The translations under genes and the position numbers were made by a program. A stretch of DNA of 64,000 nt from Earliella scabrosa (lineage: Eukaryota; Basidiomycota; Agaricomycetes; Polyporales; Polyporaceae): positions 1,364,001-1,428,000 of the forward strand of contig JABYQQ010000009.1 of NCBI GenBank assembly GCA_022605405.1. The letters are read 5' to 3'. The notes beneath the pieces were generated by a model. The model worked only from the letters and a program-made list of their open reading frames with translations, did no database searches and had not been told where the DNA came from. Positions 31,948-45,757 of this stretch are shown piece by piece (positions within the stretch are counted from its first letter, which is position 1; every line of letters begins with the position of its first letter).

Positions 31948-32443
31948 GTTCGGACAGCATCACATTGCTACTGGTACTACGTACTTGAAGCGTTGACTTC
32001 CCAGTCTTTTCCGCCGTTTCCATTCCTCTCCCTTCCATGCGACTAGTCCCTAGTTCCGTCCATCTCGCGATCCTCGCCACAAGACTCCACCGACCGACTC
32101 GGACCAGTGTCAACTAGCAAAGCTGCACAATGAGATAGTGTTTCAAACACGCCACAACATTGGAGCCTGTCATCCATCTGTCCGCCACGCTCTCACTGGA
32201 ACAATGAAGATAGGTGGTTGTAGGGCATCTCATCGGGTCATCAAGCCACTCTCGTACGATTTCTTGCTCATACAAGCTCTTCATCTACTCACACGAAGTG
32301 CCATGGCGTGTGAACGCATAACGCCGCCAGTGCTTAAGGGGGCAATTGGATGAACATTCGCCAAACCTTATACTTGTGGCTCTTTGAGTGGACATATAAA
32401 AGGACACTTTGTCTTCGGCTCGTCAGCTTCACATGGATGCACT
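31948..32443 (+). other. Intergenic, upstream of P450 no. 4
   Basis: About 496 bp between tandem P450 genes. It contains the P450 no. 3 3' end and the P450 no. 4 promoter, including a TATA element at 32395. No gene is seen. Confidence 0.5.
32395..32401 (+). promoter_or_regulatory. TATA box, P450 no. 4
   Basis: TATAAAA lies 43 bp before the ATG at 32444 (end of box to start codon), which would give a very short 5' leader. Confidence 0.5.
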
Positions 32444-34618
32444 ATGTCGGCTCTTTTATCTCCCCTCAGCGTCGCCGCCCTCGTATTACTGTTCTCTGTC
32501 GCAGTTCGTTTCATCTCAAGTCAGAGAAGGTGGAATGCCCGCCTCCAAGGACGATCACTCCCTCCAGGCCCCCGATCTTTCCCCTTCATAGGGAATATCT
32601 CACACATGCGCAAGCCGGACCTACGCCGATCCCATCGCTCTCTATGCGAACGTTACGGTAAGCAGGGGCGTTCAGCATAGTCACGTAACTCTACCTGCAC
32701 CTGCTCACCCAATACGTCATAGGTGATGTAGTATACGTCCCGGTCCTGGGGCAGGATATTGTCATCCTCGGAAGCTCTCGTGCGATATATGACCTCCTTG
32801 ACAAACGATCTGCCGTTACCTCGGATCGGCCACAAAGTCCCCTGATATCCCTGTGAGTCTCTCTCGATGTCTTATTGTCGGCCGTTTACTTGTCGGCTCA
32901 TGTCGAACACGAAGCATCGGTGTAGAAGATAATCTAGCGTTCATGGCATACGGCCCATGGTGGAGGCGTCATAGGCGGGCATTCTGGCAGCACTTTCACC
33001 CTGGTATCACAGTCAACTATATGCCGACGCAACGCGCGGCTGCCCGGATGTTCTTACGCAACTTGCTCATGCATCCGGAGCGTCTATGCGAGCATATCCG
33101 CTAGTGAGTTTCAGTGGAGTCCCCATTAGCACTGTTACTAGAAGAAGATATCTGCGGTCACCACTTACGTTCTCCCACCAGCACGTTCTCTGCGGCAATT
33201 GTAAAAGCCACATACGGCGTTGACATCGACGAAAGGGACGACCCCAACATCGCCCTGCTAGAGAGTGGACTCGAGGGCGGGGCGGCGCTCACCCCGGGAC
33301 GATATCTGGTCGAGCTGCTGCCTTTCCTGCAATACGTGCCTGCATGGGTACCAGGTGCTGGGTTTCAGAAGGACTTCGCTCGATGGCATCATGATTTGCA
33401 TCAGTTCAGGGATACGTTATTTCAGAGGGCGAAGGAGCAGACGGCATGTCTCGTTCTCACCATTCAGGCGGTGATGAGGTCCTAGCAACTAACCTCCGTT
33501 CGGTTCAGGATGGCGCTCGTCGATCCGTTGTCGCCCAGCTACTGGAGTCGGGGCTGGGTATGGAGAACCCAGATGTGGATGATATAGAGGCTATTATCAA
33601 GGCAGTTGGGGTGACCGCATGTGAAGGTGCGTCTCATTTCTGCATTCTGATCCAATGGGACCAATCTGAGTCGGACTGACTCCACGTGCTGGCAGGTGGA
33701 GCTGACACCGTAAGTCTTCCCAACGGTGTTTCGCTGGAGTCTGAGAGTTAAGGTGTCAGGGTGCTGACATCGCACATTTCCGAGTCAACAGACCTTCTCT
33801 ACATTGCAAGTACTTTTCATCGCCATGACGCTCAATCCGGACGTACAGCGCAAGGCCCAAGCGGAGCTCGACGCCGTAGTCGGTCCTCACCGTCTTCCCG
33901 AGCACGAAGACAGAGCATTGCTGCCCTACGTCGACGCGATAGCCAAGGAATCACTGCGCTGGCAGAATGTGCTTCCGTTTGCCATCCCCCACATGGCGAG
34001 CGAAGATATTGAATACAATGGATACTTCATCCCTGCTGGGACAACGTTCATACCAAACAGCTGGTATGTCGAATTCACTTGGCTCATCGGTCACTCACAT
34101 GCATCATCTCGCGTCCCCAGGGCATGCCTCCACGATCCAGAGACGTATCCTGAGCCTGAGCGTTTCAATCCGGAACGATTCCTGCGGGACGGGAAGCTAG
34201 ATCCCAACGCTTGTGACCCGGCGCGGTTTGTGTTCGGCTACGGGAGAAGGTGGGCTCCAGGTCCGTTACTTAAGGGTGGGACTGGCTGATGGTGGTGTGC
34301 TCGCAAACTTGACCATCAGGCTTTGTCCGGGAAGATACTATGCAGACGCGTCGCTGTTTATCAATATAGCCATGATCCTTCACGTCTTCGATATCTCCCC
34401 ACCGCTGGACAAGGACGGAAAGGCGATGAATGTCAACCCACAGATGACCAACGGGTTACTGTCGTGCGTGATGACCTCTCGGGTCTGGCGATATCTTCAG
34501 ATCACTCATACCGAGCTTGCCATTCGCCAGGTATCCTGAAGACTGTCGCTGCACGATCACACCTCGCTCGGAGACTGCGAAGAGCCTGATATTATCTGGA
34601 GTGAATAAGGAGATGTAG
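32444..34618 (+). CDS. Cytochrome P450 no. 4
   Basis: Exons: 32444..32657, 32723..32852, 32915..33103, 33182..33443, 33509..33626, 33696..33709, 33792..34063, 34121..34249, 34320..34463, 34531..34618, giving 519 aa. Features are the anchor (SVAALVLLFSVAVRFIS), hinge LPPGPRSFP, WWRRHRR, I-helix GGADT (14-nt micro-exon), KESLR, and FGYGRR/LCPGRYY with Cys445. Intron 4 begins with GC (gcatgt): the exon end expected from its paralogues falls exactly there, 262 nt as in P450s 1 and 3. Two T-to-C changes around that junction (ATG|GT to ACG|GC) explain the unusual donor and a Met-to-Thr change. It is close to P450 no. 3. ER monooxygenase, substrate unknown. Confidence 0.9.
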
Positions 34619-35280
34619 ACAGGAACCACCGCACGAACCTTGACATTCGTAGGGAACCCTATCGTTGAGCGGCGACTGCGAGACCGAGTCTGTTCAAATT
34701 GCCAATGAACCCATCGGTGTTGTTCAATTCATCCGTTCCCGCTGTTAGAACAGAACATGCTGAGTACCACATGATGATCGAGAGCAAACAAGATAATTGG
34801 CACGAAGACGCGTCTATTAATAGAGGACAGCATAGCCATGCTTGTAAAAATAGCGCTCCCCGTTGTCTGCTGGTAGCGAGAACCCCATGTGTTGTCGAGT
34901 ATTAGACTGGCATAGAATCACAGAAGCACGCACATGGCGATACACGCGACGGGAGATGCTCCCAACCCATGCGCAACGGGCTATTTTCGTGCCACTGGTC
35001 GCTGATCGGACTCAACGTCTCCCGACACCTTGACATACGCCTCGTCGGAGCAAGCACGACCACGAATGCTGCTGCCAGATACGCCCAATGGCGCCATGTG
35101 TTGCCTATGCGTCGTCCACGAGGGCGTCCTTCCCGAGCGCAACGGCGCACTAGAACCCCTGGGCTCGCTGTGTGTATAAAACTCATCAGGATTGTGCACT
35201 GTCAGTATCAGGGTCTTCCTGCTTTCAGCATTGCACCTCCGTTCATCTTCTACGCACCGGCGCCGCAAAAGTTCAAAACA
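34619..35280 (+). other. Intergenic, upstream of aspartic protease
   Basis: About 662 bp. It holds the P450 no. 4 3' end and the protease promoter, with a TATA element at 35175. The long minus-strand frame across 34981-35940 is antisense to the protease and was discarded. Confidence 0.5.
35175..35181 (+). promoter_or_regulatory. TATA box, aspartic protease
   Basis: TATAAAA about 100 bp upstream of the protease ATG, a normal spacing for a strongly expressed secreted fungal enzyme. Confidence 0.6.
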
Positions 35281-36886
35281 ATGTTTTGCAAAGCCACGCT
35301 CCTCACCCTTGCGCTTGCCTTCGTCGCCTCGGCCAGCCCGGTCGAGCACGTCCACGATGCTTCCGCTGCCACCGAGATTGGCGTGCGCATCCCCATCCAG
35401 AAGCGGGGAACGCTGACGAACCCAGACGGAACCTTCAACCACGCCCGGGCCGTCCGCGAGATCGTCAAGCTGAAGAAGTGAGTGCGGATGATCTCTCTTG
35501 ACAGAGACGGCGATCAGCGCTGACCGAGTGCTGCGCGCCACAGCAAGCACCGCCAGAACCTCATCAACCTTGAAAAGAACGTCGGCCGCGAGGCGTTCCA
35601 CCCAGGCGCTGAGATCAAGCCGCTCGCGACGATCCCCGCGTCCTTCCAGAAGCGTGGCGGCGTGAGCTTGACGGACCAGGAGGACGACCTCGAGTGGACA
35701 GGCAAGGTCAGCGTCGGGAGCCCAGCGCAATCCTTCACAATAGACTTCGATACTGGCTCGTCGGATTTGTGGGTCCCGGCGTCGTCGTGCACCAGCTGCG
35801 GGAGCCATGCGAAGTACAACCCGAGCAAGTCCTCCCAGAGCAGCAAGAAGAGCGGGTCGTTCTCCATCAGCTACGGAGATGGCTCCACCGCGTCCGGCAC
35901 GCCCTACACCGACACTGGTGAGCACGACATCTCGTCTCAATGCCTAGACCATGACATGCTTACCATCCGCCGTCTTGCATGTAGTCACTGTCGGAGGTGT
36001 GACCGTAACTGGGCAATACCTCGCCGCGGTCAGCAGGGAATCATCAGAGTTCGTCTCAGATCCTGCCGACGGCCTTCTCGGACTGGGACTGCCCGCGATC
36101 TCGAACCTCGGCCATGTGAGTGCTCGAACTGCCCGACCGCGAAGACGTCTCCAGCAGCATGCTGAGCAACGTCGCTTGTCCACAGAACCCGTTCTTCTTC
36201 ACTGCCGTCTCGCAGGACACAGCCCCAGAGGGCGTCTTCTCCTTCAAGCTGTCGCAAACCGGCTCGGAACTATTCATCGGGGGCACGAACGATGACCTGT
36301 TCACGGGCGACATTGAGTTCCACCGGCTGTCGAGCAACGACGGTTTCTGGCAGATCGGCGGCGCGTCGGTGTCTGTCAACGACCAGAGCGTCTCCTCGAG
36401 CAAGTTTGAGACAATCATCGACTCGGGCAGCACAATCATCACCGCGCCGCCCAGCGCCGCGAAGGCATTCTGGAGCCGGGTACAGGGCTCGAAGGTCTTT
36501 GACCAGGAGCAGGGGCTGTACTCGTACCCGTGCAATTCGCCACCCACAGTTGCATTCAGCTGGGGAGGGAAATCTTGGTCCATTAGCGCGAATGAGTGAG
36601 TATCTTCACTGATACTGACTGTAACTTGAGCATTCCGGGCTGACTGCTCGTTCGTAGTTTGAACCTCGGTCGAACCCAGACTGGCTCGAGCTCCTGCGTC
36701 GGTGCGATCTCTGGGGGAGACCTCGGGCTCGGAAACAATGTATGGCTGCTTGGCGATACGTGAGTCATACAGAGAACATAGGCAGATTTGCACGCTTACC
36801 AAGTAATCCTGTCCAGCCTCATGAAGAACGTCTACACGGTCTTCTCGGTGGACGACAACGCTGTTGGCTTTGCGGAGTTGGCTTAG
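35281..36886 (+). CDS. Secreted aspartic protease (A1 family, polyporopepsin-like)
   Basis: Exons: 35281..35477, 35544..35917, 35985..36115, 36186..36595, 36658..36759, 36817..36886, giving 427 aa. A signal peptide occupies residues 1 to about 18 (hydrophobic LLTLALAFVASA). A propeptide of about 80-100 residues follows, with a basic QKR site near 45. The two catalytic motifs are present: DFDTGSSDLWV (Asp135) and IIDSGST (Asp313). The fold marks SYGDGS and DGLLGLGL are also present. It should be an acid endopeptidase secreted for extracellular protein breakdown. Introns are 55 to 75 nt. The 3' part after Asp313 reads through to VGFAEL, the usual A1 C-terminal strand. It appears complete and functional. 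Confidence 0.93.
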
Positions 36887-37395
36887 GAATGCTGTATAGT
36901 ATACGATAGCGCATGTGCCTTCGGGACAAGTGTAGCAGTAGCAGTATATTCTCATTGTGCCTCCGCTGAGACCAGCTGAAAGGTCATGGATCCTGTTGTG
37001 CAGACATGCATTGGGGACGTCACCACACACGGTGTGAGCAGGAGGCTTACCTACATGGGAACCCCGCTAGCAAACTAACCGTGTCATGTCTTGAGTCATT
37101 TTTGCCCAGTAAAAGCTTCACCGCTCACGCAGAGTGTGGAGAGATGGAGCTAGGAGGTGCCCGAGCTCGAGGCATGAGGAACACGTTGATTGTGAAAGAC
37201 CCGGCGACGGAGACAGACGGAGACCAGAAGGTAGTTGAAGCGCTCAAGATGCGCGAGTATGTAAGCGCCTCGCACTGTAGACGCGTTCTGTACCCTCCTG
37301 TTCTCGTCTTCTTCCGACAATATCTCACCTACTCCCACCCTGAGTTGGCACGACACTTTGGCTATAAACGCAGGGGAAGTCTTGCGTCTGCATTA
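36887..37395 (+). other. Intergenic, upstream of dynactin p62
   Basis: About 509 bp between two plus-strand genes. An open frame runs through 37006-37395 into the next gene's first exon, but it has no resemblance to dynactin and its upstream start is not needed. Nothing else is seen. Confidence 0.4.
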
Positions 37396-39548
37396 ATGGC
37401 GCCAACAATAGAATACTACTGCCCATGTCTTGCCGAATCGCCCCATCCGCCACCCCCTCATCTCGCATCATCCACATACAGCTTCCACCCACTGCACAAC
37501 CTATTCTTCTGCGAGGAGTGTGATGCAGTTCGATGCAACCGATGCGTTCTGGTGGAGGTCAGCGGCTACTACTGCCCCAATTGTTTGTTCGAGGTGCCGA
37601 GTGCAAGTGTACGCGCGGAGAAGAATAGGTGAGTCGATCATGTCCTCGCTGCTCTGTACATTGCTGACTTAAAGGGCTAGATGCGCGCGGAACTGCTTCC
37701 TCTGTCCCAACTGTCGGAACACGCTCACGGTCGTACCGTCCGACCCTCCAGAGAACGTGGACAGCAGGATGTCCCCCATTGTTGCTACCACGCTTGGAGA
37801 ACCCCCTTTCTTCCTCTATTGCAACCATTGCCGCTGGGATTCTGCCGACGTGGGCATCACATTCGAGAAGCCGACCGGTCTCGCAGGTGCGCCCTCTCTC
37901 CACTCACGCCGCCGCCGCCTGCTCACCGTTCCGCACTCAGCACAGCTGCAGAAGTTCGAAGACTCAGCCCCAGAATCGCTCGAGTTCGAGCGTCTGAAGG
38001 AACACTTTGAGCCCTTCCTACGTGCATCCTCTTCCTCCTCCGCCCTCCCCAGCGCATCCTCACATCACGTCCATACGAACCCCATCACAGCTGCAGCGTC
38101 GTCCGCGCTCGCGCGCGACATCCCCGGCGTGGGCAAGTACAACCCCCTCTCGCGCTCGCGCATCGGCCGCGACAAGGCTGCGCACCGCCAGGAGTACCCG
38201 GACTACAAGAGCAGAGTCGAGATCGGGAACGCCGCTGCGCTAAGTGGGGAGGTGGACGTCGAGTTCTTGAGGCATATGGAGACGCCGAGCGAGGTCGCTG
38301 CGCTGGAGCAGAGGTGGACGAACAGTTGGGTGTCGCCGTTGCGCGCGAGGTGAGTCGTAGATCTATTTGTGTGTCCGCCAGTCTCGGAGGAGGAAGAGGA
38401 GAGCAAAGCGCGTGTGTTGAACTGCACTCGCGTACGGTTGCGCTCGTCACCCGCAATGACACTTCGCCTCGGTCGATAATGAGCACATCGGCCCTCTGCG
38501 CACACGTTATACTGGCCAAGCGCCCTTGCTCGGCTGCTATTGACTGTTCAGCTCGAATCTGTCAAGAGGACTTCTCATACACCGTGCTGCTCTGCTCGTG
38601 CCGTTAGCGCGCGCGCGCCCGAAATGCACCATGATGCGAACACTAACAGGATGCTATCGTTCTTAGTGATCTAAAGCCCCTCCGTATACCTCTGCAGTCC
38701 AAGAAGTCAAAACGATGTCCGAGCTGCAGACACATCCTCATCAAACCGGAACAGAAGGCGCAGTCAGTGCGATTCAAGATCAAGCTCGTTGCAGCAAACT
38801 ATCTCCCCGCCATAGCCGTGACACTACCTCACGCCCAAGCCGCGCTTGAAATGATGAAGCGGTCATCGACCAAATCTGCATCTGCAGCCGCAGCGGCCGA
38901 GGAACAGCAAGCCGCAGGCGCACTCATCGCCGGCCACTCGTACTCGTTCCATCTCGCGTTCACGAATCCGCTGTACGACCCGATACAAATTAGGCTGGCC
39001 AAGGCCGTGCCGCCCGCACAAATGGGAGACCTGGACACGGAGGCGGCGGAACGAGCACGGCGCACGTTCCAAATTCAGCTACCCAGCACCGCGTTCCCCG
39101 TCGGTGCATATGCGGAGGCATGGGAGTATGACGATGAGGACGAGGACATGTTTCTGGACGATGACGGGATGGAAATCGTGGAGGCGCGGGGGAAGAAGGG
39201 AAAGGACGGACGAGGCAAGACGCGGTCGGTCGGGATCGTGGAGAAGAGGGCGAACGTGACGATTGTGAGCGGGGAGGTGCTCATCCCCAAGGAGGCCCGT
39301 GGAGACGTCAGAGTGAGTTCAACGCTGCGGTGCTATTTTTTCGCGTGCTGACGAAATGCTCGCAGTTTAACATGCTCGTGTCGTATACGTACAGGTCTGA
39401 CGACCCTGAACCACCCGAAGACGCTGGCGCGACGCCCTCGCGGTCGCACGCGAAGGGACCCGAGATGAAGAACTTCTCGTTCTACACCGTCGTGGACCTT
39501 GGGACGATCATGTACCGAGAAGAGCCGAGGTTGAGCGCAGAGCTGTAG
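37396..39548 (+). CDS. DCTN4: Dynactin subunit p62 (dynactin 4)
   Basis: Exons: 37396..37628, 37681..37886, 37941..38349, 38667..39312, 39366..39548, giving 558 aa. The N-terminus has paired Cys motifs typical of the p62 zinc-binding region: YYCPCL, FFCEECDAVRCNRCV, YYCPNC, CFLCPNC and YCNHC. A linker follows, then RCPSCRHILIKPEQKAQS and a beta-rich C-terminal half. p62 sits at the pointed end of the dynactin Arp filament and helps dynein-driven transport and nuclear positioning. Intron 3 is unusually long (317 nt). Residues around 340-350 contain an Ala-rich tract, and an Asp/Glu-rich loop (YDDEDEDMFLDDD) lies near 430; both look like disordered insertions. Confidence 0.9.
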
Positions 39549-39929
39549 CCTCTCGCCTTAGCCTGCCTGCTGGTGTTTGCAATGACCGAGGCTGTACTGG
39601 CACTGGCAGCTGATGATATGGTTGATGATCATTGGGCGTTGAGTGCGGCTAGCTACGATACGCCATCGGGCCGACCAATAGAGACCTGTAAGGGGCGGAC
39701 CAATCAGCGCTCTTCTTGTCTGTCTGATGTTGGAAGAGAGCTCTGTACCTGGATACGCCTACTGCGCCTGCATAGAGTAATGATCAAGACCCCCCGCGAA
39801 TTCGGGCAGCCTTTCTTCCTTCTCAAACTCCTTCCGTCATCTTAATTCTCTCGCCAGACTCGTTTCTTTTTATGCTGTTGTGTCGGCAGAGCCAGACGCA
39901 AGCATAATTTCCGCTCTTTTCAAGGATAT
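39549..39929 (+). other. Intergenic, upstream of two-TM protein
   Basis: About 381 bp with no supportable gene; it contains the p62 3' end and the promoter of the next plus-strand gene. Confidence 0.4.
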
Positions 39930-41141
39930 ATGGCGTCGAGCGTCTCTCAGAATGCCGTCCCCACCGAACCGCTGGCCGAGACGTCGACTACACCGACAGT
40001 AACAGTAACACCCCCGGCGGCGACGACGGCAGAGGCAGAGACGAGGCTGGAGGATGTCCCCTTGGACGAGCCTGCGGAGGCTCCGAGACCGCAGGCAGAT
40101 CCTTTGCCGAGGAAACGCGGGGAGATAGGTTATGTGGATGGGCAGGACGTCGAGACAAACAGCCAGGCGAGTTCATCATCCACGAGCCTCCCCGAACGAC
40201 ATCCAGCCGATAGGGAGCAAACCCCCTCATCCGACGCTGCTGCCAACCCAAACGACCCGCCACGATCGCCATCGCGCGCGGAATCGACGAACACCACGAG
40301 CACGACGGGCAAGCGGAGCCTTATCTCGTTCCTCAAGCCGAAACGGATACCCACCTTTGGGGGCTTGCGCCTGACGACGCTCGCTATGTTCTGCTTCCAG
40401 CTCGCGCTCTTCGCATGTACGCTCACCGGCTGGATCCTCGTCGTGCAGCGGATGCAGAAGGGCGAATCCGGCGCGCCGCCCGAGCCCGCCCCCAAGCCGA
40501 GCGGAGACAGCAGCGGCGACAAGAAGGCGGCCGAGGCGACGGCAGAGATCTTCAACACGACGTCCGCGCAGATCTTCGTGCACGTCGCCTTCGGCATCGT
40601 CTCGCTCGCGGAGCTCATCTTCCTCGAGCGCTCCATCTTCCGCCTCCGCGCAGAGCGGTACGCGCACGTCCACCCGGGCGAGATCCTCCCGAGCGCGCGC
40701 CGGCGGTCGCAGGAGGCGACGATGGGCTTTGCGCCGTGGAACCGCCCCCCGCTCCCGACGTACGCTGCCGCGCTTGCCCAGTCCGGCGTCGGCACCGGCG
40801 ACGTCGAGGACAACATCATCGCGATCCCGCCCCCTCCGGCTTATGGCAACACGCGTGGAAGCACCCTGCTCCTGTCGGGCTTCTTAAGCGACGCCCTCCG
40901 TGCTCAGCGGCCAAGGAGTAACGGCTCGGTGCAGAGCCAGCCCAGCCAGAGGAGCAGCCAGAGGAGCAGCCAGAGGAGCAGCCGGAGTACGAGGAGCAAC
41001 CGGGACGAGGAGGATCGGCCGAAGAGTTACATGAGCACCGACCCCGAGTGGGAGGCTCGGTGCGACGCCGATCGGGCTCTCGTTCTGGAGGAGACGTTGG
41101 CCAGGTTGGAGGATGGGAACACGCGGAGCAGGACCTCATAG
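39930..41141 (+). CDS. Two-TM membrane protein of unknown function
   Basis: Single exon, 403 aa. Residues 1 to about 140 are a disordered, Thr/Ser/Pro-rich cytosolic-type tail. Two hydrophobic segments follow: TTLAMFCFQLALFACTLTGW (about 150) and AQIFVHVAFGIVSLAELIF (about 215), separated by a charged Pro/Gly-rich loop with one possible N-glycosylation site (FNTTS). The C-terminal tail contains PPPPAYG, a PY-type motif that could recruit WW-domain (Rsp5-type) ubiquitin ligases, and a QRSS tandem repeat at about 335-350 encoded by an AGCCAGAGG-type DNA repeat. I do not recognise the family. A tetraspan-like or sorting adaptor role would be guesswork. Confidence 0.75.
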   Translation: MASSVSQNAVPTEPLAETSTTPTVTVTPPAATTAEAETRLEDVPLDEPAEAPRPQADPLPRKRGEIGYVDGQDVETNSQASSSSTSLPERHPADREQTPSSDAAANPNDPPRSPSRAESTNTTSTTGKRSLISFLKPKRIPTFGGLRLTTLAMFCFQLALFACTLTGWILVVQRMQKGESGAPPEPAPKPSGDSSGDKKAAEATAEIFNTTSAQIFVHVAFGIVSLAELIFLERSIFRLRAERYAHVHPGEILPSARRRSQEATMGFAPWNRPPLPTYAAALAQSGVGTGDVEDNIIAIPPPPAYGNTRGSTLLLSGFLSDALRAQRPRSNGSVQSQPSQRSSQRSSQRSSRSTRSNRDEEDRPKSYMSTDPEWEARCDADRALVLEETLARLEDGNTRSRTS

Positions 41142-43166
41142 GCGTCGGTGTTGGGAGGTGGGGGTCGGACGTCTCTCTCGGACAGTCAGGTGGGAGGGGA
41201 AGTGGGAGGTTAGGCCGTGGGGGTGTTGACGGACTTGTGGTGAGTCTCCCAGACCCCCAACGCTGCGTCGCTGCTGGTCGCGTGGCGGCTCAGCAGCCAT
41301 TCCCTCCGGCTCCTCGCTGACCGAACGTCTCTCTCGTCATCTCTCCAGATTTATTCTGGTCGGACAGTTCTTTGCCTGCCTTCTCACCGCCGTCCTTGTG
41401 TATGTTGTCATTGTACCTATCCAGCTGTGTCCGACTATCGAGTCATGCGCTCTCTCCGAATCTCTTGGGGACTGCATCGGGTGGTGCTGCTCAGGGTCCC
41501 CTCACAGATTCCCCGCCCAGAACTCCGTACTACGGGCTCGAAATCTTCTTGCAACACATGTCGCAGCCTTCCGATCGTCGAGTGTTGCGTTCTGACGACA
41601 AATTCTGGGACAGCACGAGCACGGTAGCCAATTAGGTGTCTCCGTTGGGCGACCGCCGTACATGTTCTCCTAGCGGTGAGAACTTGTTCTATCAGTGATA
41701 TTTGACGTGGCTGAGCGAAGAGTTTCTTCATAGGGAATTAACCTCAAGAAACCTGGTGGTCGTGTATCGATACCTCGCGCCGACGAGACCGGGCGTTCCC
41801 AGCATCTAGGGAACGCACTTCTAGCCGTATGTTGCTCATCAAACTTTGGAGCATCTCGCGGGCTCTGACATACTGTCTAGCGGTGGGAAAGACCTCAGTG
41901 GGTGCACCGACGCCACCGTATTGGCCTCTGCACATCGCAATTAGGATGACCACCTCGGCAGTGGCTCGATTGCACCCGGTCAACCATGCGCCCAACAGAA
42001 ATGTTCCAGCTTGCAGAAAGTCTATTCATCGCCGCCGGAATCACGGCGGTGCCGTGCTTCGCTGTTCTGCGATGGATCGTCTTACTGGCGGCCAGGCCCC
42101 TCGGCCCCTTAACCATTGAACATGTGAGTGATCCGCTGCGAGCGAAGCGGCTCCGCGCGCGACAATGGGAATGCTCCAATGTCTTCCAATGTGCGATCCG
42201 AGCAGCAACACGTCATCAAGATTTTGCCTTTTGCTGTCGGGCACGCTATAATGATTCTTGCACTTTCATCAAGAAGGAAATATTCCACGCACGTCAAGCT
42301 TCTCGGACCAGAAGTTCATCGAGGAGGTACGAGAGCCGGTGTTCGGGAGACTTGTTACCATCGCCCGCTTTATCCGGTGATTATGGCCATAAAACCCATG
42401 CGAATAACCTGAATGGGCGATCTGTGTGAGAGTCTGAGGTCGCAGGAACAGATATGTTCTGGAACCCGGTGCCAGCGGCGGGGGTGGGGGCGCAGCCAAC
42501 GACCGGAGCCCCACACTAACACGTGTGTCCTGCCCATCCGGATCAAAAATACGTCAGGGAGTAACAAAAGTCTTGAGCAATTCTTGAGATGATGCTGGTC
42601 GGAGTTCTGTCCATGGACTGTTGGAAAATTGAGCGAGACGAGTCTGACGAGACTGCATTCAAGAATCACGTTGAGCGGGACATCCATGCGGGGCTGACAG
42701 GAGGCGCCTGGCGCACAGAAGGCGGCTAGGCATTGGCAACTGGTGACCTGCTGGTGTTCGCCCTGGGCTGCACTGGTTCGTCGAGCACTTGCGCACGACG
42801 ATGCGCCATTTCGTGATCTGCGTCGCCGCCTTTGGGATTTGTCGGCATCAATGCCTAAGCTACGCCCGTCGGGATCACTTGGGTAGCGACGCAAGAACGG
42901 ATGGTATCACCGTCCGCATCATGCAACATCTCGTCTTCCATGCTGACCTCCTGACCTGCTCTTCGCTTGCCATCCACATGCCCCGTATTCACGCTCCTCA
43001 CCGTCAGCCCCCGCGCATCGGCCAGCCCAAGCCCCCGTCAGCCTGCATGCCAGTATAAATACACCCTTCGTCTTGCTCGGTTTCGACAGTGGCAGCGTCC
43101 TGTCCCCCCAAGTCGTCAGTCCCGCACCTGTCCCCGTCACTCTCGTCCGAGTCCTGACTGGCAACG
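41142..43166 (+). other. Intergenic, 2.0 kb upstream of glucoamylase
   Basis: No gene is supportable. It includes the glucoamylase promoter with a TATA element at 43054 and one CCCCGC hexamer (43009-43014) that fits the core CreA/Cre1 site read on the minus strand. Open frames at 41372-41635 and 41986-42429 lack family resemblance. Confidence 0.45.
43054..43061 (+). promoter_or_regulatory. TATA box, glucoamylase
   Basis: TATAAATA about 105 bp upstream of the glucoamylase ATG. Confidence 0.65.
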
Positions 43167-45332
<2,166 letters not shown>

Positions 45333-45757
45333 AACCCCGGGTTTCTCCATTCCTGCACTGTTTGTGTGTATATATGAGACTGTGTGTGCTCGGTCGGTCC
45401 CGGACTCGCCTCGGATTCGGTCTCGGATAATCTCTGCGCGTGCCGGGGTGGGAGAGCGCGTCCCCAAAACGCCATTGTATATATTGCTCGGCTCTGATTC
45501 AGACTATGCCCACTGTCCTTAGCCGTGCGTGTACCTCTCACATGTTGTAGAATAGACTCGCCCATGCTTTCGGGAGATATCAGTATTTCCTAGTTGCCAT
45601 CGTTGCCGACCTCGGTCAGATCGAGATCGTGCCAACCGTCGCAGGTTCTGGGTCCTAGCGACATGTCGGTACTATGCAGCCCATATCCTCAAGAGATCGC
45701 TTCCTACTCTGAATCTTCAATCATCGTCGACGGTGGTAGTCCAAATGTACTCGATGC
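45333..45757. other. Intergenic, convergent gene ends
   Basis: About 425 bp between the glucoamylase stop and the TDP2-like gene end. It contains both 3' regions. Nothing else is seen. Confidence 0.4.

Noticed and set aside
34981..35940. 319-aa minus-strand frame over the aspartic protease
   Set aside because: Antisense shadow of exons carrying the DTGSSD catalytic motif on the plus strand.
38350..38666. Possible tRNA or small gene inside the long p62 intron
   Set aside because: No A-box/B-box pair or clover-leaf arms could be assembled on either strand.
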